Origin: JANLSE01 sp038214135 | GTDB lineage: Bacteria > Chloroflexota > Chloroflexia > Chloroflexales > Roseiflexaceae | Assembly (NCBI GenBank): GCA_038214135.1 | Contig: JBBQSD010000016.1 | Coordinates: 3,301-67,300 of the forward strand | Direction of reading: 5' to 3' | DNA: 64,000 nucleotides | Shown here: piece after piece, positions 26,916 through 35,712 of the stretch | Layout: each line of letters starts with the position of its first letter | How positions within the stretch are numbered: position 1 is the stretch's first letter | The notes under the pieces: generated by a model | Databases searched by the model: none | What the model was told of the DNA's origin: nothing | The model's input: the letters and a program-made list of their open reading frames with translations, nothing else | Position numbers and translations under genes: made by a program

Positions 26916-27334
26916 AATTTATCCTACAAATACATGCATCCTCTAATCATGGAAACGAAGCATACCACGTTCTGGATCTGTACAATAATGTAGATCTGAT
27001 GAGTAGTATACCATTGCACCAGCGCAGCCAATTGGCAATCAGAAATCTATCTATGAGCAGACGCTGATCAGATTATACCAATTCAACAGGCTTGCATACT
27101 TCAGGCGTATGATCTTTTACTGTTCATCGGGTATTGTTATCTCTACCCACCGCGGGCTGAAGCCACGCGGCTATGGGTGCATTATTTCCTGGCCGCAGGC
27201 TTCAGCCTGCGGATTCTGGCATCGGTCTGCCCCTATGCAATAATCCAACATCGCCTTGTTATTGCGCCCTTGCATCCCGATGTGGTAAGATTGCAATTGG
27301 CACTCTACTCTCGGAGGCTGTGCAGGAGGCGTCG
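26916..27334. other. divergent spacer with repeat copy 3
   Basis: This spacer lies between the minus-strand sortase and the plus-strand beta-helix protein. It contains the dispersed repeat at 27125-27216 and an imperfect inverted pair CAGATCTAC/GTACAGATC near 26974-26998. No gene is supported; the frame open from 27173 is repeat-derived. Confidence 0.5.
27125..27216. repeat. dispersed two-hairpin repeat, copy 3
   Basis: CATCGGGTATTGTT, then CCCACCGCGGGCTGAAGCCACGCGGCTATGGGTGCAT-type left hairpin and CCGCAGGCTTCAGCCTGCGG right hairpin. It is nearly identical in plan to the copies at 2530 and 17603. Confidence 0.8.
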
Positions 27335-28924
27335 TTGAGCTCGCCCGACCAACTCCCCGATGATGGCAACGAAAAGACGTTCACAATCCAGTTGAATCGC
27401 GACTCACTCATTCTACTGAGTGCGGTTGGCTTCTTGGGCATCGCAATTTTAGTTGCTGTCCTGTTTTCTAGCCCAGCCTCAGCTCCAACAGCAACACCAA
27501 GCGTCACTGCCCGTGCAACCAGCAGAACGATTGATGGACGACCAACAATTGCTGGGGTGACAGCTGCACCAGCGGCAACGCTGAATGTTGCGCTCCAACC
27601 AACCGTTTCGCAACCAGGCTTCACGGAAGTTGCCATTCAGCCAACAACTGATCCAAACCCAGATATTACCGGCCCATACCCGCCGCCGAATAATGTAACT
27701 CCAACACTATCTAATCCAACATCTTTAGCACCAAGCCAGGCAACACCCACTAGTGCGCCGCCGATCTTCCAGCCAACAGTTATCGTCCCTACACTACAAC
27801 CAACGCTGCTGTTGCCAACACCCAGGCCGCAAGCGACCCAAACGTTTGCACCGACGATTGCTATACCAACGCTGCCACCAGCGCCAACGCGCCAACCTGC
27901 ACCGCCTGCACTAACAAGGATCGTGCCAACACCCCAGCCCACGGTTCCACCAGTAACGATACTACGTGGCACAACCTATTGGCGAATCGACAAGAGCCCA
28001 TACACGATCACCCAGAATCTCGCCATAGCACCAGGCTCAGCGCTCATTATTGAAGCAGGTGTTGAGGTTCGTTTTGCACCAGGAGTATCACTGTTTAGTG
28101 AAGGCAAACTGTATGCACTTGGCAAGCCGGGCCAACCAGTGCGCTTTGTTGGTGCAGCACCTCAGCGTTGGGAAGGCATCTTTGGCCGAGCAGGCAGTGA
28201 AATCGTGTTCGAACAGGTTGAGGTACGCGGCGGCGGCGCAGGTGGAACGGTATTAGCATCGGAAAGCGGCACACTCGTGTTGCGCGGCACGCGCCTGAAC
28301 GACAATGGCGGCCAGATCCGCAGCAATAATAGCCGCCTCGAAGTGCGCGACTCAGAGATTGCTGGCAACGATATGCCATATGGCGCGGCACTTGAAGCAA
28401 TCTTTCGCAATGGCGGGACGACGACGATTCTGAATAATCGAATCGGCGGGAATCGTCTCGCTGCTGGCGCATCGGCGCTGCTGCTCCAGAATGATAGTGG
28501 CTTCGATGAATTGACGATTGATGTGCAGAATAATCTGCTGATCACCCAAAATGGCCCAAACCTGACGCTTGCCACCAAAACGATGCAGTTACGTGGAAAT
28601 GTGATCTGTAATTCATTGCTTGGTGGTTCAAATGGCCTGAGTATCCTTTCTGAAACCGTCCAAATCCCCGGCTTCCCACTCACGATTCGCAATAACGCCA
28701 TCGATGGTCACGTCCCACCAATTATTCCGGTCTATCTGAAATATGGCATTGGCCGTGGTGCAACCAGTGCTGTACAGATCGATATGCGTACTAACTGGTG
28801 GCGTAGCGATCTTGGCCCATATGAGCCAGATCGCCATGCCGATGGGCGCGGCGATTCGGTTGGCGAGAATATCGCCTTCGATCCATGGCTCGGCGAATGG
28901 CCATCCTGCGCTCCACGGCCCTAG
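27335..28924 (+). CDS. membrane-anchored beta-helix surface protein
   Basis: The 529-aa protein has a short cytoplasmic N-terminus, one membrane helix (LILLSAVGFLGIAILVAVLF), and a Thr/Pro/Gln-rich linker of about 180 residues. The C-terminal right-handed beta-helix (about residues 215-520) shows turns such as LIIEAGVEVRFAPG, GKLYALG, GTLVLRGTRLNDNGG and NNRIGGNR, as in NosD/pectate-lyase-like proteins. It is likely displayed on the cell surface; the ligand or substrate is unknown. The start is uncertain: TTG at 27335 has AGGAGG five bases upstream, and GTG at 27320 or ATG at 27173 (inside a repeat) are alternatives. Confidence 0.78.
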   Translation: MSSPDQLPDDGNEKTFTIQLNRDSLILLSAVGFLGIAILVAVLFSSPASAPTATPSVTARATSRTIDGRPTIAGVTAAPAATLNVALQPTVSQPGFTEVAIQPTTDPNPDITGPYPPPNNVTPTLSNPTSLAPSQATPTSAPPIFQPTVIVPTLQPTLLLPTPRPQATQTFAPTIAIPTLPPAPTRQPAPPALTRIVPTPQPTVPPVTILRGTTYWRIDKSPYTITQNLAIAPGSALIIEAGVEVRFAPGVSLFSEGKLYALGKPGQPVRFVGAAPQRWEGIFGRAGSEIVFEQVEVRGGGAGGTVLASESGTLVLRGTRLNDNGGQIRSNNSRLEVRDSEIAGNDMPYGAALEAIFRNGGTTTILNNRIGGNRLAAGASALLLQNDSGFDELTIDVQNNLLITQNGPNLTLATKTMQLRGNVICNSLLGGSNGLSILSETVQIPGFPLTIRNNAIDGHVPPIIPVYLKYGIGRGATSAVQIDMRTNWWRSDLGPYEPDRHADGRGDSVGENIAFDPWLGEWPSCAPRP

Positions 28925-28938
28925 TACGCCTATGAACA

Positions 28939-30003
28939 ATGAATGATCGTATTCCTCGTATCGACCAGATCGTGGAGGCTGCGATTGAGCAGCACATTTT
29001 TCCTGGTGCCGTGGTGCTGGTTGCAGATGGGCCAACGATTCTGCATCTCGCAGCCTATGGCACAACCATGTATGCCTCGTATGCCTCAAATTCGCCTGCC
29101 GTCACAATCGATACCATCTACGATATTGCCTCGCTGACCAAGCTGTTCACGGCAACTGCTGCATTATGTTTGTGGGAACAGGGCCAAATTGATCTTGATG
29201 CATCTGCGGCATTATATCTGCCTGAACTCCAGGCGAAGAGTGTGACAATATGGCATTTGCTGACTCATACATCTGGGCTTGATCTACAGCTCTCTGTTGC
29301 GGCACGCGCTGGCCAACATATGCTGATCGATGCAATCTATAGCGCGCCGCTTCGCCAAACACCCGGAAGCGCCGTTGCCTATACCAATATCAACTCGCTG
29401 CTGCTTGGCGAGATTGTTGCACGGGTAGCGGGCATGCCGTTTGATGCAGCAATTAATCGGTTGATCATCCAACCACTTGGGCTACATACAACCTGTTTCC
29501 AGCCACCAAGCGCATTGCAGCATCGTATAGCACCAACTGAACACGATACAGAATGGCGACAGCAACTCATTCATGGAACGGTTCACGATGAGAGTGCCCA
29601 TGTGCTAGGCGGAATCGCAGGGCATGCCGGGCTGTTTAGTACCGCCAGTGATCTACACAAATTTTGTATGGCCTGGATGGGCAACACAAGCGCGCAACAC
29701 GACCCAATGAGTACACAATCCCCATTGCTGCTATGGCCCGAGACGATTGCATTGGCGACGAGTAACCAGGCCGTTGGGCTTGGGCTTGCGTGTGGCCTTG
29801 GTTGGATGATCGACCGACCGAATGTGATGGGATCTGCACCAACTGGCACATTCGGGCATACCGGCTTCACCGGCCCAGCAATTATTATCTGCCCACAGCT
29901 TCAGCGAATTATTATCGTGCTTAATAATCGCGTATTTCCACGACGAGGGCCATCAACACACCATTCAATCATTGCTGCTATCGTTGATACAGCGCTTTCC
30001 TAA
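28939..30003 (+). CDS. serine hydrolase (beta-lactamase / PBP4* fold)
   Basis: The 354-aa protein is of the class C beta-lactamase-like family. The nucleophile motif is SLTK (residues about 66-69), the second motif YTNIN, and a late HTGFTGP segment takes the place of the KTG box. It is typically an esterase, D-aminopeptidase or peptidoglycan-related enzyme; the substrate cannot be inferred. No signal peptide is seen, so it may be cytoplasmic. The ATG at 28939 lacks a good ribosome-binding site and lies 14 nt past the beta-helix gene, so translation may depend on that gene. Confidence 0.9.
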   Translation: MNDRIPRIDQIVEAAIEQHIFPGAVVLVADGPTILHLAAYGTTMYASYASNSPAVTIDTIYDIASLTKLFTATAALCLWEQGQIDLDASAALYLPELQAKSVTIWHLLTHTSGLDLQLSVAARAGQHMLIDAIYSAPLRQTPGSAVAYTNINSLLLGEIVARVAGMPFDAAINRLIIQPLGLHTTCFQPPSALQHRIAPTEHDTEWRQQLIHGTVHDESAHVLGGIAGHAGLFSTASDLHKFCMAWMGNTSAQHDPMSTQSPLLLWPETIALATSNQAVGLGLACGLGWMIDRPNVMGSAPTGTFGHTGFTGPAIIICPQLQRIIIVLNNRVFPRRGPSTHHSIIAAIVDTALS

Positions 30004-30054
30004 TCAAATTCCAAACCGTTTCGAATCACAGGGAAACAAAGTTGCAACATATTA

Positions 30055-30083
30055 TTGGCATGTGTTGTGCTATGCTGTATATG
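30055..30083 (+). promoter_or_regulatory. promoter of the ANTAR regulator gene
   Basis: TTGGCA (30055-30060), a 17-nt spacer and TATATG (30078-30083). It lies 62 nt before the start codon. Confidence 0.5.
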
Positions 30084-30144
30084 TTAAACGAGCTGATAAC
30101 AAACAGCTCCTGATACTGCCAAGCCGCATAAGAAGAGGCCGACC

Positions 30145-30729
30145 ATGCCAGTTACTCGAATTCTTGTAGCAGAAGACAACGATCTCGTCGCGCTAACACT
30201 TGAAGAGCAGCTCAAAGGCCTTGGCTACGATGTGATCGGCATTGCCCGTACTGGTGTGGAAGCAACCGAGCTTGCTTCACGGCTGAGTCCCGATCTGATC
30301 ATCATGGATATTCGTATGCCCGAGATGGAAGGGACTGAGGCTGCCTCACGGATTAACAACCAGCGCCCAACCCCCATCCTGATGCTGACTGCCTATACAG
30401 ATCGTGAAACGATTCGCAAGGCAGAACTGGCTGGCGCTCTCGGATACCTGGTCAAGCCTGTCAACGAGGCCGAACTATCGCCGGCAATCAATATCGCACT
30501 GGCCCGTTTTCGCGAGCTTCAAGCCCTACGCAATCAGGTCGTCGAATTGGAAGATTCGCTAGAGGCCCGTAAACTGATCGAACGTGCAAAGGGCATCCTC
30601 ATGCAGCGGCTTGGGCTCAGCGAACGTGATGCCTATGAGCGCCTGCGCCAACGCGCCCGTGACAAGCGAGCCAAGATGAAGGATATTGCCCAGGCAATCA
30701 TCGAAGCCGAGGAATTGCTGAATACATAG
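30145..30729 (+). CDS. ANTAR-domain response regulator
   Basis: The 194-aa protein has an N-terminal receiver domain (acidic pocket EDND, phospho-Asp in LIIMDIRMPEMEG at about residue 54, Thr in MLTAYT, and Lys in YLVKP). A coiled linker and an ANTAR RNA-binding domain follow, with LEARKLIERAKGILMQRLGLSERDAYERLRQRARDKRAKMKDIAQAI. Such proteins bind dual-hexaloop RNAs and act as antiterminators. No sensor kinase is adjacent. AGAGG precedes the ATG. The aroH leader begins immediately downstream but has its own promoter. Confidence 0.93.
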   Translation: MPVTRILVAEDNDLVALTLEEQLKGLGYDVIGIARTGVEATELASRLSPDLIIMDIRMPEMEGTEAASRINNQRPTPILMLTAYTDRETIRKAELAGALGYLVKPVNEAELSPAINIALARFRELQALRNQVVELEDSLEARKLIERAKGILMQRLGLSERDAYERLRQRARDKRAKMKDIAQAIIEAEELLNT

Positions 30730-30730
30730 C

Positions 30731-30759
30731 TTGACGCTGTTCGGAATGTATGCTATATT
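30731..30759 (+). promoter_or_regulatory. promoter of the aroH-aroF attenuator
   Basis: TTGACG (30731-30736), a 17-nt spacer and TATATT (30754-30759). It starts two bases after the ANTAR gene stop codon. Transcription would begin near 30767, 26 nt before the leader ORF. Confidence 0.75.
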
Positions 30760-30792
30760 CGCTGCGTCAAGCAAACGGAGCATGTGTAACTC

Positions 30793-30876
30793 ATGAACAA
30801 CGCGATACGTCAGCAATCATGGTATGGCTATTTTTATTTTACCGGCTCACATAGGAGACTGGTTGCTTCGCGTTGA
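30793..30876 (+). CDS. aromatic amino acid leader peptide
   Basis: This 27-codon ORF has the run WYGYFYF at residues 10-16, six aromatic residues in seven codons (one Trp, three Tyr, two Phe). It lies between a good promoter and an intrinsic terminator, upstream of chorismate mutase and DAHP synthase genes. GCTTCGCGTT at its 3' end (30865-30874) can pair over 10 bases, with wobbles, with the 5' arm of the terminator (30905-30914). A ribosome stalled at the aromatic codons would allow antitermination, while one reaching the stop codon would prevent it. The upstream GGAG is 12 nt away, so initiation may be weak. Confidence 0.85.
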   Translation: MNNAIRQQSWYGYFYFTGSHRRLVASR

Positions 30877-30903
30877 GATTAAGTTAGGTTAGGTATAAAC
30901 AGG

Positions 30904-30938
30904 TGGCGTGGAGCAACAAGCTCCACGCCATTTTGTTT
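30904..30938 (+). terminator. attenuator terminator of aroH-aroF
   Basis: TGGCGTGGAGC and GCTCCACGCCA form a perfect 11-bp stem with loop AACAA, followed by TTTTGTTTG. It ends about 50 nt before the aroH start codon. Confidence 0.88.
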
Positions 30939-30988
30939 GCTCTCGTTTTGGGCACTCTGCTATGCCGTTGCCAATGGAGGAGATGTGT

Positions 30989-31405
30989 ATGACCCTTTGC
31001 TGCCGGGGGATTCGCGGAGCCACCACCGCCGATGCTAACACCCGCGAGGCTATTCTAGAGGCCACGCGTGAAATGCTCCAGCAGATCATTCTGGCCAATG
31101 ATCTGCTGGCTGATGATATCGCAAGCGCGATCTTCAGCACAACCCCGGATCTCAACGCGGAATTTCCAGCGGTTGCTGCCCGCGAATTGGGCTGGCTCGA
31201 TACGGCACTCATGTGTACGCACGAAATGGCGGTTCCTGGCAGCCTCGAACGCTGTGTTCGTGTGCTTATTCATTGGAACACCACCCGCCGCGCCGATGAG
31301 ATCATTCATGTCTATATCCGTGGGGCACGCTGGCTGCGCCCTGAGCTTGCAGCTGCGCTCCCAGCCCGGCTGGCAGCAAAGCAACAGGTCGCCTCCGATG
31401 GCTAG
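30989..31405 (+). CDS. aroH: chorismate mutase, AroH type
   Basis: It converts chorismate to prephenate. The 138-aa protein fits the trimeric AroH fold: CCRGIRGATTADANTREAILEATREML at the N-terminus with the catalytic Arg, LDTALMCTHEMAVPGSLERCVRVLIHWNT (Cys/Glu pocket and the second Arg), and YIRGARWLRPEL. The frame is open from 30908, but the ATG at 30989 has GGAGGAG upstream. It is placed directly behind the aromatic attenuator and feeds pheA in the ilv-leu cluster. Confidence 0.95.
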   Translation: MTLCCRGIRGATTADANTREAILEATREMLQQIILANDLLADDIASAIFSTTPDLNAEFPAVAARELGWLDTALMCTHEMAVPGSLERCVRVLIHWNTTRRADEIIHVYIRGARWLRPELAAALPARLAAKQQVASDG

Positions 31406-31746
31406 GAGCCAAGTATTCAGGAGTTAGGAGTCAGGAGTCAGAATACGAGAACGAGCTGAGAACCAAGCATTCAGGAGTCAGGAGTCTGAATATGGGAACG
31501 AGCTGAGAACCAAGAACTAGGTAATAGCCAAAACTACTGATTGATCGCAGCCGAGGCATAGGCAACTAACATCGCAGTGCCACAAAGGTGCATTTGGGGT
31601 TCGGGGCAAGGCCCCGACCGTGGGTCGTGGCCGGGGTACCCTTTGGGTCTGGCACCCCCGGACGGGACCGCCCTGACCGCAGGTGCGGGGCGCGTAGCCC
31701 CGAGCAAACGGCAGATAACCAACAATTATGTAAGGAGAACGGCGGC
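31406..31746. repeat. aroH-aroF spacer: heptamer repeats and GC-rich block
   Basis: At 31406-31520 two near copies of a GAACCAAG..ATTCAGGAGTCAGGAGTC..GAACGAGCTGA unit occur. At 31590-31715 a GC-rich block contains several short inverted pairs (GGGGCAAGGCCCC, CCGGGGTACCC, GGGGCGCGTAGCCCC). No gene is seen. Whether aroF is transcribed through this block from the attenuator or from its own promoter is not clear. Confidence 0.55.
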
Positions 31747-32787
31747 ATGATCGTCATTATGAGCAACAGTGCGACCCAGCAGGATATCGATACGGTGCTG
31801 GAGCGCCTGAAGGAGCACAACTTGAGCGGCAAAATCATTGTTGGCGAAGAACGCAGCATCATCGGGGTTGTTGGCGCAAGCATCCCGCCAACCCTGAAAG
31901 AAGAGATCGAACGCTTCCGAGGCGTGCAGGAGGCAACCCGCATCACCAGGCCGTACAAGCAGGCATCGCGTGAGTTCCACCCCCACGATACAATTGTTAA
32001 CGTGCGTGGAGTCATCGTTGGCGGCAAGCAATCAGTGGTGATCGCCGGACCGTGTGCTGTCGAGAGTGAGGAACAAATCCTGCGTACCGCCCATGCCGTT
32101 CGTGATGCTGGTGCAACGATGCTACGCGGTGGAGCCTTCAAACCACGCTCATCACCATACACATTCCGTGGGCTTGGCGAACAGGGCCTCAAACTATTGG
32201 CTTTGGCACGCGAAGAAACCGGGCTACCAATTGTCACCGAGGTGATGACACCAACAGATGTCGATCTTGTCGCACAGTATGCCGATGTGTTGCAAATCGG
32301 CGCTCGCAACATGCAGAACTACCAATTGCTCGAAGAAGTTGGCCGCAGCCGCAAGGCAGTGCTGCTGAAGCGCGGGCTATCGGCCACCTTCGAGGAATGG
32401 ATGCTATCGGCAGAATATATCATCAATCAGGGCAACCCGAATGTTATTCTGTGTGAGCGCGGCATCCGCACCTTCGAAACCGCCACCCGCAATACCATGG
32501 ATCTAAATGCGATTGCATTGGTCAAGCGCCGTAGCCACCTGCCCGTCATTTCAGATCCATCGCACGGAACCGGCAAATGGTATCTGGTTGCCCCATTGGC
32601 ATTGGCCTCGATTGCGGCTGGTGCCGATGGCCTGATCATCGAAGTCCATCCTGATCCAGATCGGGCAACTTCGGATGGTGGCCAATCGCTGACCTGCGAA
32701 AATTTTGCTGCGCTCATGCCACAGATTGCCGGCGTTGCCGCTGCTGTCGGCAAGCATCTACAGGTGCCAATGGCAGTGCCAGCGTAA
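31747..32787 (+). CDS. aroF: 3-deoxy-7-phosphoheptulonate synthase (DAHP synthase)
   Basis: This is the first step of the shikimate pathway, from PEP and erythrose 4-phosphate. The 346-aa type I-beta enzyme has an N-terminal ferredoxin-like regulatory domain (MIVIMSNSATQQDIDTVLERL) and a KDO8P-synthase-like barrel with AGPCAVESEEQI, RGGAFKPRSSPYTFRGLG, ILCERGIRTFE, and metal ligands in SDPSHGTGK and EVHPDPDRATSDGGQS. AAGGAG precedes the ATG at 31747; the upstream open frame is the GC-rich repeat. Confidence 0.96.
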   Translation: MIVIMSNSATQQDIDTVLERLKEHNLSGKIIVGEERSIIGVVGASIPPTLKEEIERFRGVQEATRITRPYKQASREFHPHDTIVNVRGVIVGGKQSVVIAGPCAVESEEQILRTAHAVRDAGATMLRGGAFKPRSSPYTFRGLGEQGLKLLALAREETGLPIVTEVMTPTDVDLVAQYADVLQIGARNMQNYQLLEEVGRSRKAVLLKRGLSATFEEWMLSAEYIINQGNPNVILCERGIRTFETATRNTMDLNAIALVKRRSHLPVISDPSHGTGKWYLVAPLALASIAAGADGLIIEVHPDPDRATSDGGQSLTCENFAALMPQIAGVAAAVGKHLQVPMAVPA

Positions 32788-32809
32788 TCCGTCATGCCCT
32801 CACCCCTGG

Positions 32810-32835
32810 CCCCTCTCCCACGCCGGGGAGAGGGG
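32810..32835. terminator. hairpin after aroF
   Basis: CCCCTCTCCC pairs with GGGAGAGGGG (10 bp) 22 nt past the aroF stop. There is no T-run, so intrinsic termination is uncertain. The same CTCACCCCTG-type string occurs in other spacers. Confidence 0.45.
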
Positions 32836-32859
32836 AAGCCATTACAAAAGATACCATGC

Positions 32860-32887
32860 TTGACGCTCCCTTCCCACATGCTATAAT
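32860..32887 (+). promoter_or_regulatory. promoter of the secreted PPC-domain protein gene
   Basis: TTGACG (32860-32865), a 16-nt spacer and a perfect TATAAT (32882-32887). It lies 39 nt before the GTG start codon. Confidence 0.7.
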
Positions 32888-32926
32888 GCGGCTGCCTGGC
32901 GGGAGGTAAGCGAGAGGTACAGTATT

Positions 32927-35620
32927 GTGAAGCGATGGACGATAGTTCGGTGTCTTATAACTTGTTTTGTAATGGTTCTGATACCACTAGCAAGTCTGAC
33001 AATCCCCAACGCCCAGGCGCAAACCGGATCACCAAATACATTTACATATAATATTCAGCCGGGTAATTCGCAATCGCAGAATTTTACTATTCAAAATACG
33101 ACTGGTGTTACCAAGAACTATACTGCCAGCGCGGTGCTTCCGGGGTCGTTTCCAGCAACCCAAATTACCGTAACTGTCTCCCCATCGACACTGCCACAGC
33201 TTGCAGCGAATGCATCGACAACGATAAGCACACAGGTGAATGTCGCAGCTGGAACACCATTTGGCACCTATGGCTTTTCAATTGCCGTCAACGATGGCAC
33301 GACAACCAGTACTGTGGTCAATGCCAGTGTTGTTGTCTCTGCACCGACCGCAACGACCGTCCCAACCTATTCATTAACACCAACCAGCCAGACAATCAGC
33401 GCTCCGGCTGGAGGGTCGTCGGTTTCATCAAGCCCGCTGACGCTTACGTCAACAGGGATCGGTGTGCAGACGTACACAATCAGCACGAATATTGCCAGTT
33501 TCCCTGGTTGGAGTGCCGTCATTCTGCCGAACACAACCCTCCAGATCAATGGTGGTTCAAGTTCAAATATTACAATTCAGATTACCGCACCAGCGGCTGC
33601 AACAACACCAATCGTTCTACAGGTAACCGCCACTCGCCAGAGTGATGGGGCGAATGTCTCTGCGATTATCAATGTCAATGTGACCGCTGCAACATTAACG
33701 CCAACCCTTACCTCAACACTCACACCAACAACAGGCCCAGTTTGCCCAGAGGGTAATCGTGATCCAGGGAATGATCAGGGAAATGCAAGACTTATTCTTG
33801 TTGATACACCCAACAATTATGGCATCTGCTACCAGGGCGATGAGGATTGGTTCAAATTCGGCGGAATCGGCGGCAAGGTCTATACCATTGATATCACCCG
33901 TTTCGATGCTGGCATCGATCTGGTGATTGAACTCTATGATGAGAATGGCGTACGCCTGGCCGCCAATGATGATTTCTTCGCCCGTACCCCAGCGCCGACG
34001 GCCGCTGCCGTTCAGACTCCGCTGCCGACTCGCGATATTGCGCCACGAATCCAATCCTGGCGTGCGCCAAAGGATGGCATCTACTATCTGCGGGTTCGTG
34101 ATGCGGCAGGAATTGGTGGCAGTAACAAGACCTATACGCTGGTGGTCTTTTCGGAGAGCTATGGCCCAACGCCAATAACCGTCTCCGAGATTTGCCGTGA
34201 TCTGTTTGAAGAGGATGGCCTGCCCGAAGAGGCCAAGCTGATCACATCAAATGAGATCCAACCAAGCCATCGGCTCTGCCCAGTCGGTGATGCCGATTGG
34301 GTGAAGTTCTTTGGTAAAGCTGGCAAAACATACTATATCTACACCGACACGCGCCCGTACCGGAATAATCCAGCAGCGAATCCCTCAACCAACGAATCCG
34401 AGGCTGGCGCGGATACCCAATTGTATCTGGTAGATCGCGATGGCCTGACGGTTCTCGATTTCAATGATGATATTAATGGGCCAGATGGCAGTTCGCTGGA
34501 CTCGCAGATCCGTTTTGTGCCAAGAGTCGATGGCTTCTATTTCGCACAGGTCAAGAATGCTGGCGATATTGGCAATCAGTTTATTCGCTATGATCTCGTG
34601 CTAACACAATGCGCTCCTGGCAAGGATGATTGTGGCCGCGCCAAGGTGGCAACGACGATTGTTGCAACACCAATACCTGCAATCACGCAGACACCCATTT
34701 CATTCAATCCAACACCAACTCCTGTTGTTGTCACCGCTACTCCGATCACACTCACACCAACGATCAACGCATTTCTGGAACAAACCCAGCGTTCCGGCCT
34801 GCTGAATGGCCCATTGATCGGTTTTGCCGATCCAACATTTGGGCAAGTCTGGCAGCGAACAGATCGTCCTATCGCACAGGGACGCGCAACCCGCAGTTGG
34901 ATGTGGGGGCCGCGTGGCCTCATGGCTCGCTCAGAGGGTTATGTTCAAGCGGATGGCGGCCTGCGGCAGGTACAATACTTCGATAAAGGCCGCATGGAGG
35001 TGGGTAATCCAGGCGGTGATCGAACAAGCCCATGGTTCGTCACCAGTGGCCTGTTGGCGACCGAGCTTGTGACTGGGCGCATGCAGGTTGGTGATAGCGA
35101 TTTTGTTCAACGCAGCCCAGCCGATATTCCAATTGCTGGTGATCTCAATAGCGCAACTGGGCCAACCTATGCCAGCTTCGCAGGTGTAGTTGGCGTGCAA
35201 GCTGGAGATCGAAGCGGGAGCTTACCGCTCGACATGATCGACCGCAGTGGGCAAATGAGTCGCTACAGCGGTTCGGAACAAGCTAACACGCGGTTCACAC
35301 ACTTCGTCTCAGAGACAGGCCATAATATTCCGGGCATCTTCTGGCGCTACCTGAATGCCAATGGCCCGATCGATGAGGGTGGGCAGGTACGTAACGGCCA
35401 GCTGATGAACTGGGTGTTTACGATGGGCTATCCGATCAGCGAGCCATTCTGGGCACGTGTACAGGTTGGCGGCAGTGAGCGCATAGTGCTTGTTCAGATC
35501 TTCCAACGGAGAGTGCTCACCTTCGATCCAGCAAATGCCAGCGCATGGCAGGTCGAAATGGGCAATGTCGGGCGTCATTATTACCGCTGGCGTTATGGCG
35601 AAGATCTGCCGGTATCGTAG
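32927..35620 (+). CDS. large secreted protein with Ig-like and PPC domains
   Basis: The 897-aa exported protein has a signal peptide ending near residue 32 (...LASLTIPNAQAQ). Two Ig-like/COG1470-like beta domains follow (residues about 35-260; FTYNIQPGNSQSQNFTIQN, SSNITIQITAPAAATTP). Next come two pre-peptidase C-terminal (PPC) beta-sandwich domains at about 280-415 and 430-565 (GDEDWFKFGG, GDADWVKFFGKAG). After a Thr/Pro linker there is a C-terminal domain of about 270 residues with repeated W-x-W and GRM elements that I do not recognise. No catalytic domain was seen, so a cell-surface binding role is inferred. It starts at GTG with GAGAGG upstream. Confidence 0.85.
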   Translation: MKRWTIVRCLITCFVMVLIPLASLTIPNAQAQTGSPNTFTYNIQPGNSQSQNFTIQNTTGVTKNYTASAVLPGSFPATQITVTVSPSTLPQLAANASTTISTQVNVAAGTPFGTYGFSIAVNDGTTTSTVVNASVVVSAPTATTVPTYSLTPTSQTISAPAGGSSVSSSPLTLTSTGIGVQTYTISTNIASFPGWSAVILPNTTLQINGGSSSNITIQITAPAAATTPIVLQVTATRQSDGANVSAIINVNVTAATLTPTLTSTLTPTTGPVCPEGNRDPGNDQGNARLILVDTPNNYGICYQGDEDWFKFGGIGGKVYTIDITRFDAGIDLVIELYDENGVRLAANDDFFARTPAPTAAAVQTPLPTRDIAPRIQSWRAPKDGIYYLRVRDAAGIGGSNKTYTLVVFSESYGPTPITVSEICRDLFEEDGLPEEAKLITSNEIQPSHRLCPVGDADWVKFFGKAGKTYYIYTDTRPYRNNPAANPSTNESEAGADTQLYLVDRDGLTVLDFNDDINGPDGSSLDSQIRFVPRVDGFYFAQVKNAGDIGNQFIRYDLVLTQCAPGKDDCGRAKVATTIVATPIPAITQTPISFNPTPTPVVVTATPITLTPTINAFLEQTQRSGLLNGPLIGFADPTFGQVWQRTDRPIAQGRATRSWMWGPRGLMARSEGYVQADGGLRQVQYFDKGRMEVGNPGGDRTSPWFVTSGLLATELVTGRMQVGDSDFVQRSPADIPIAGDLNSATGPTYASFAGVVGVQAGDRSGSLPLDMIDRSGQMSRYSGSEQANTRFTHFVSETGHNIPGIFWRYLNANGPIDEGGQVRNGQLMNWVFTMGYPISEPFWARVQVGGSERIVLVQIFQRRVLTFDPANASAWQVEMGNVGRHYYRWRYGEDLPVS

Positions 35621-35642
35621 GCCAACACGCGCTAACAAGCCA

Positions 35643-35678
35643 ATAAAAAATGCCCCACCCGATTAGATCAGGTGGGGC
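35643..35678 (-). terminator. intrinsic terminator downstream of the 17-aa ORF
   Basis: GCCCCACC and GGTGGGGC form an 8-bp stem. On the minus strand it is followed by ATTTTTTATTGG, a proper T-run, so it is best as a minus-strand terminator. It could also end the plus-strand gene that stops at 35620. Confidence 0.75.
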
Positions 35679-35712
35679 TCCGCATTTGTTATACGTCCTT
35701 GGGAAGTACCAA

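Noticed and set aside
27173..27334. N-terminal extension of the beta-helix protein to the ATG at 27173
   Set aside because: The extension reads through the dispersed repeat and has no ribosome-binding site. TTG at 27335 with AGGAGG fits better.
30760..30940. Possible ANTAR-target RNA (dual hexaloop) next to the ANTAR regulator gene
   Set aside because: No pair of hexaloop hairpins was found. The leader ORF with aromatic codons and its alternative stems explain the terminator better.
31590..31746. N-terminal extension of DAHP synthase through the GC-rich block
   Set aside because: The block has repeat character, and AAGGAG marks the ATG at 31747.
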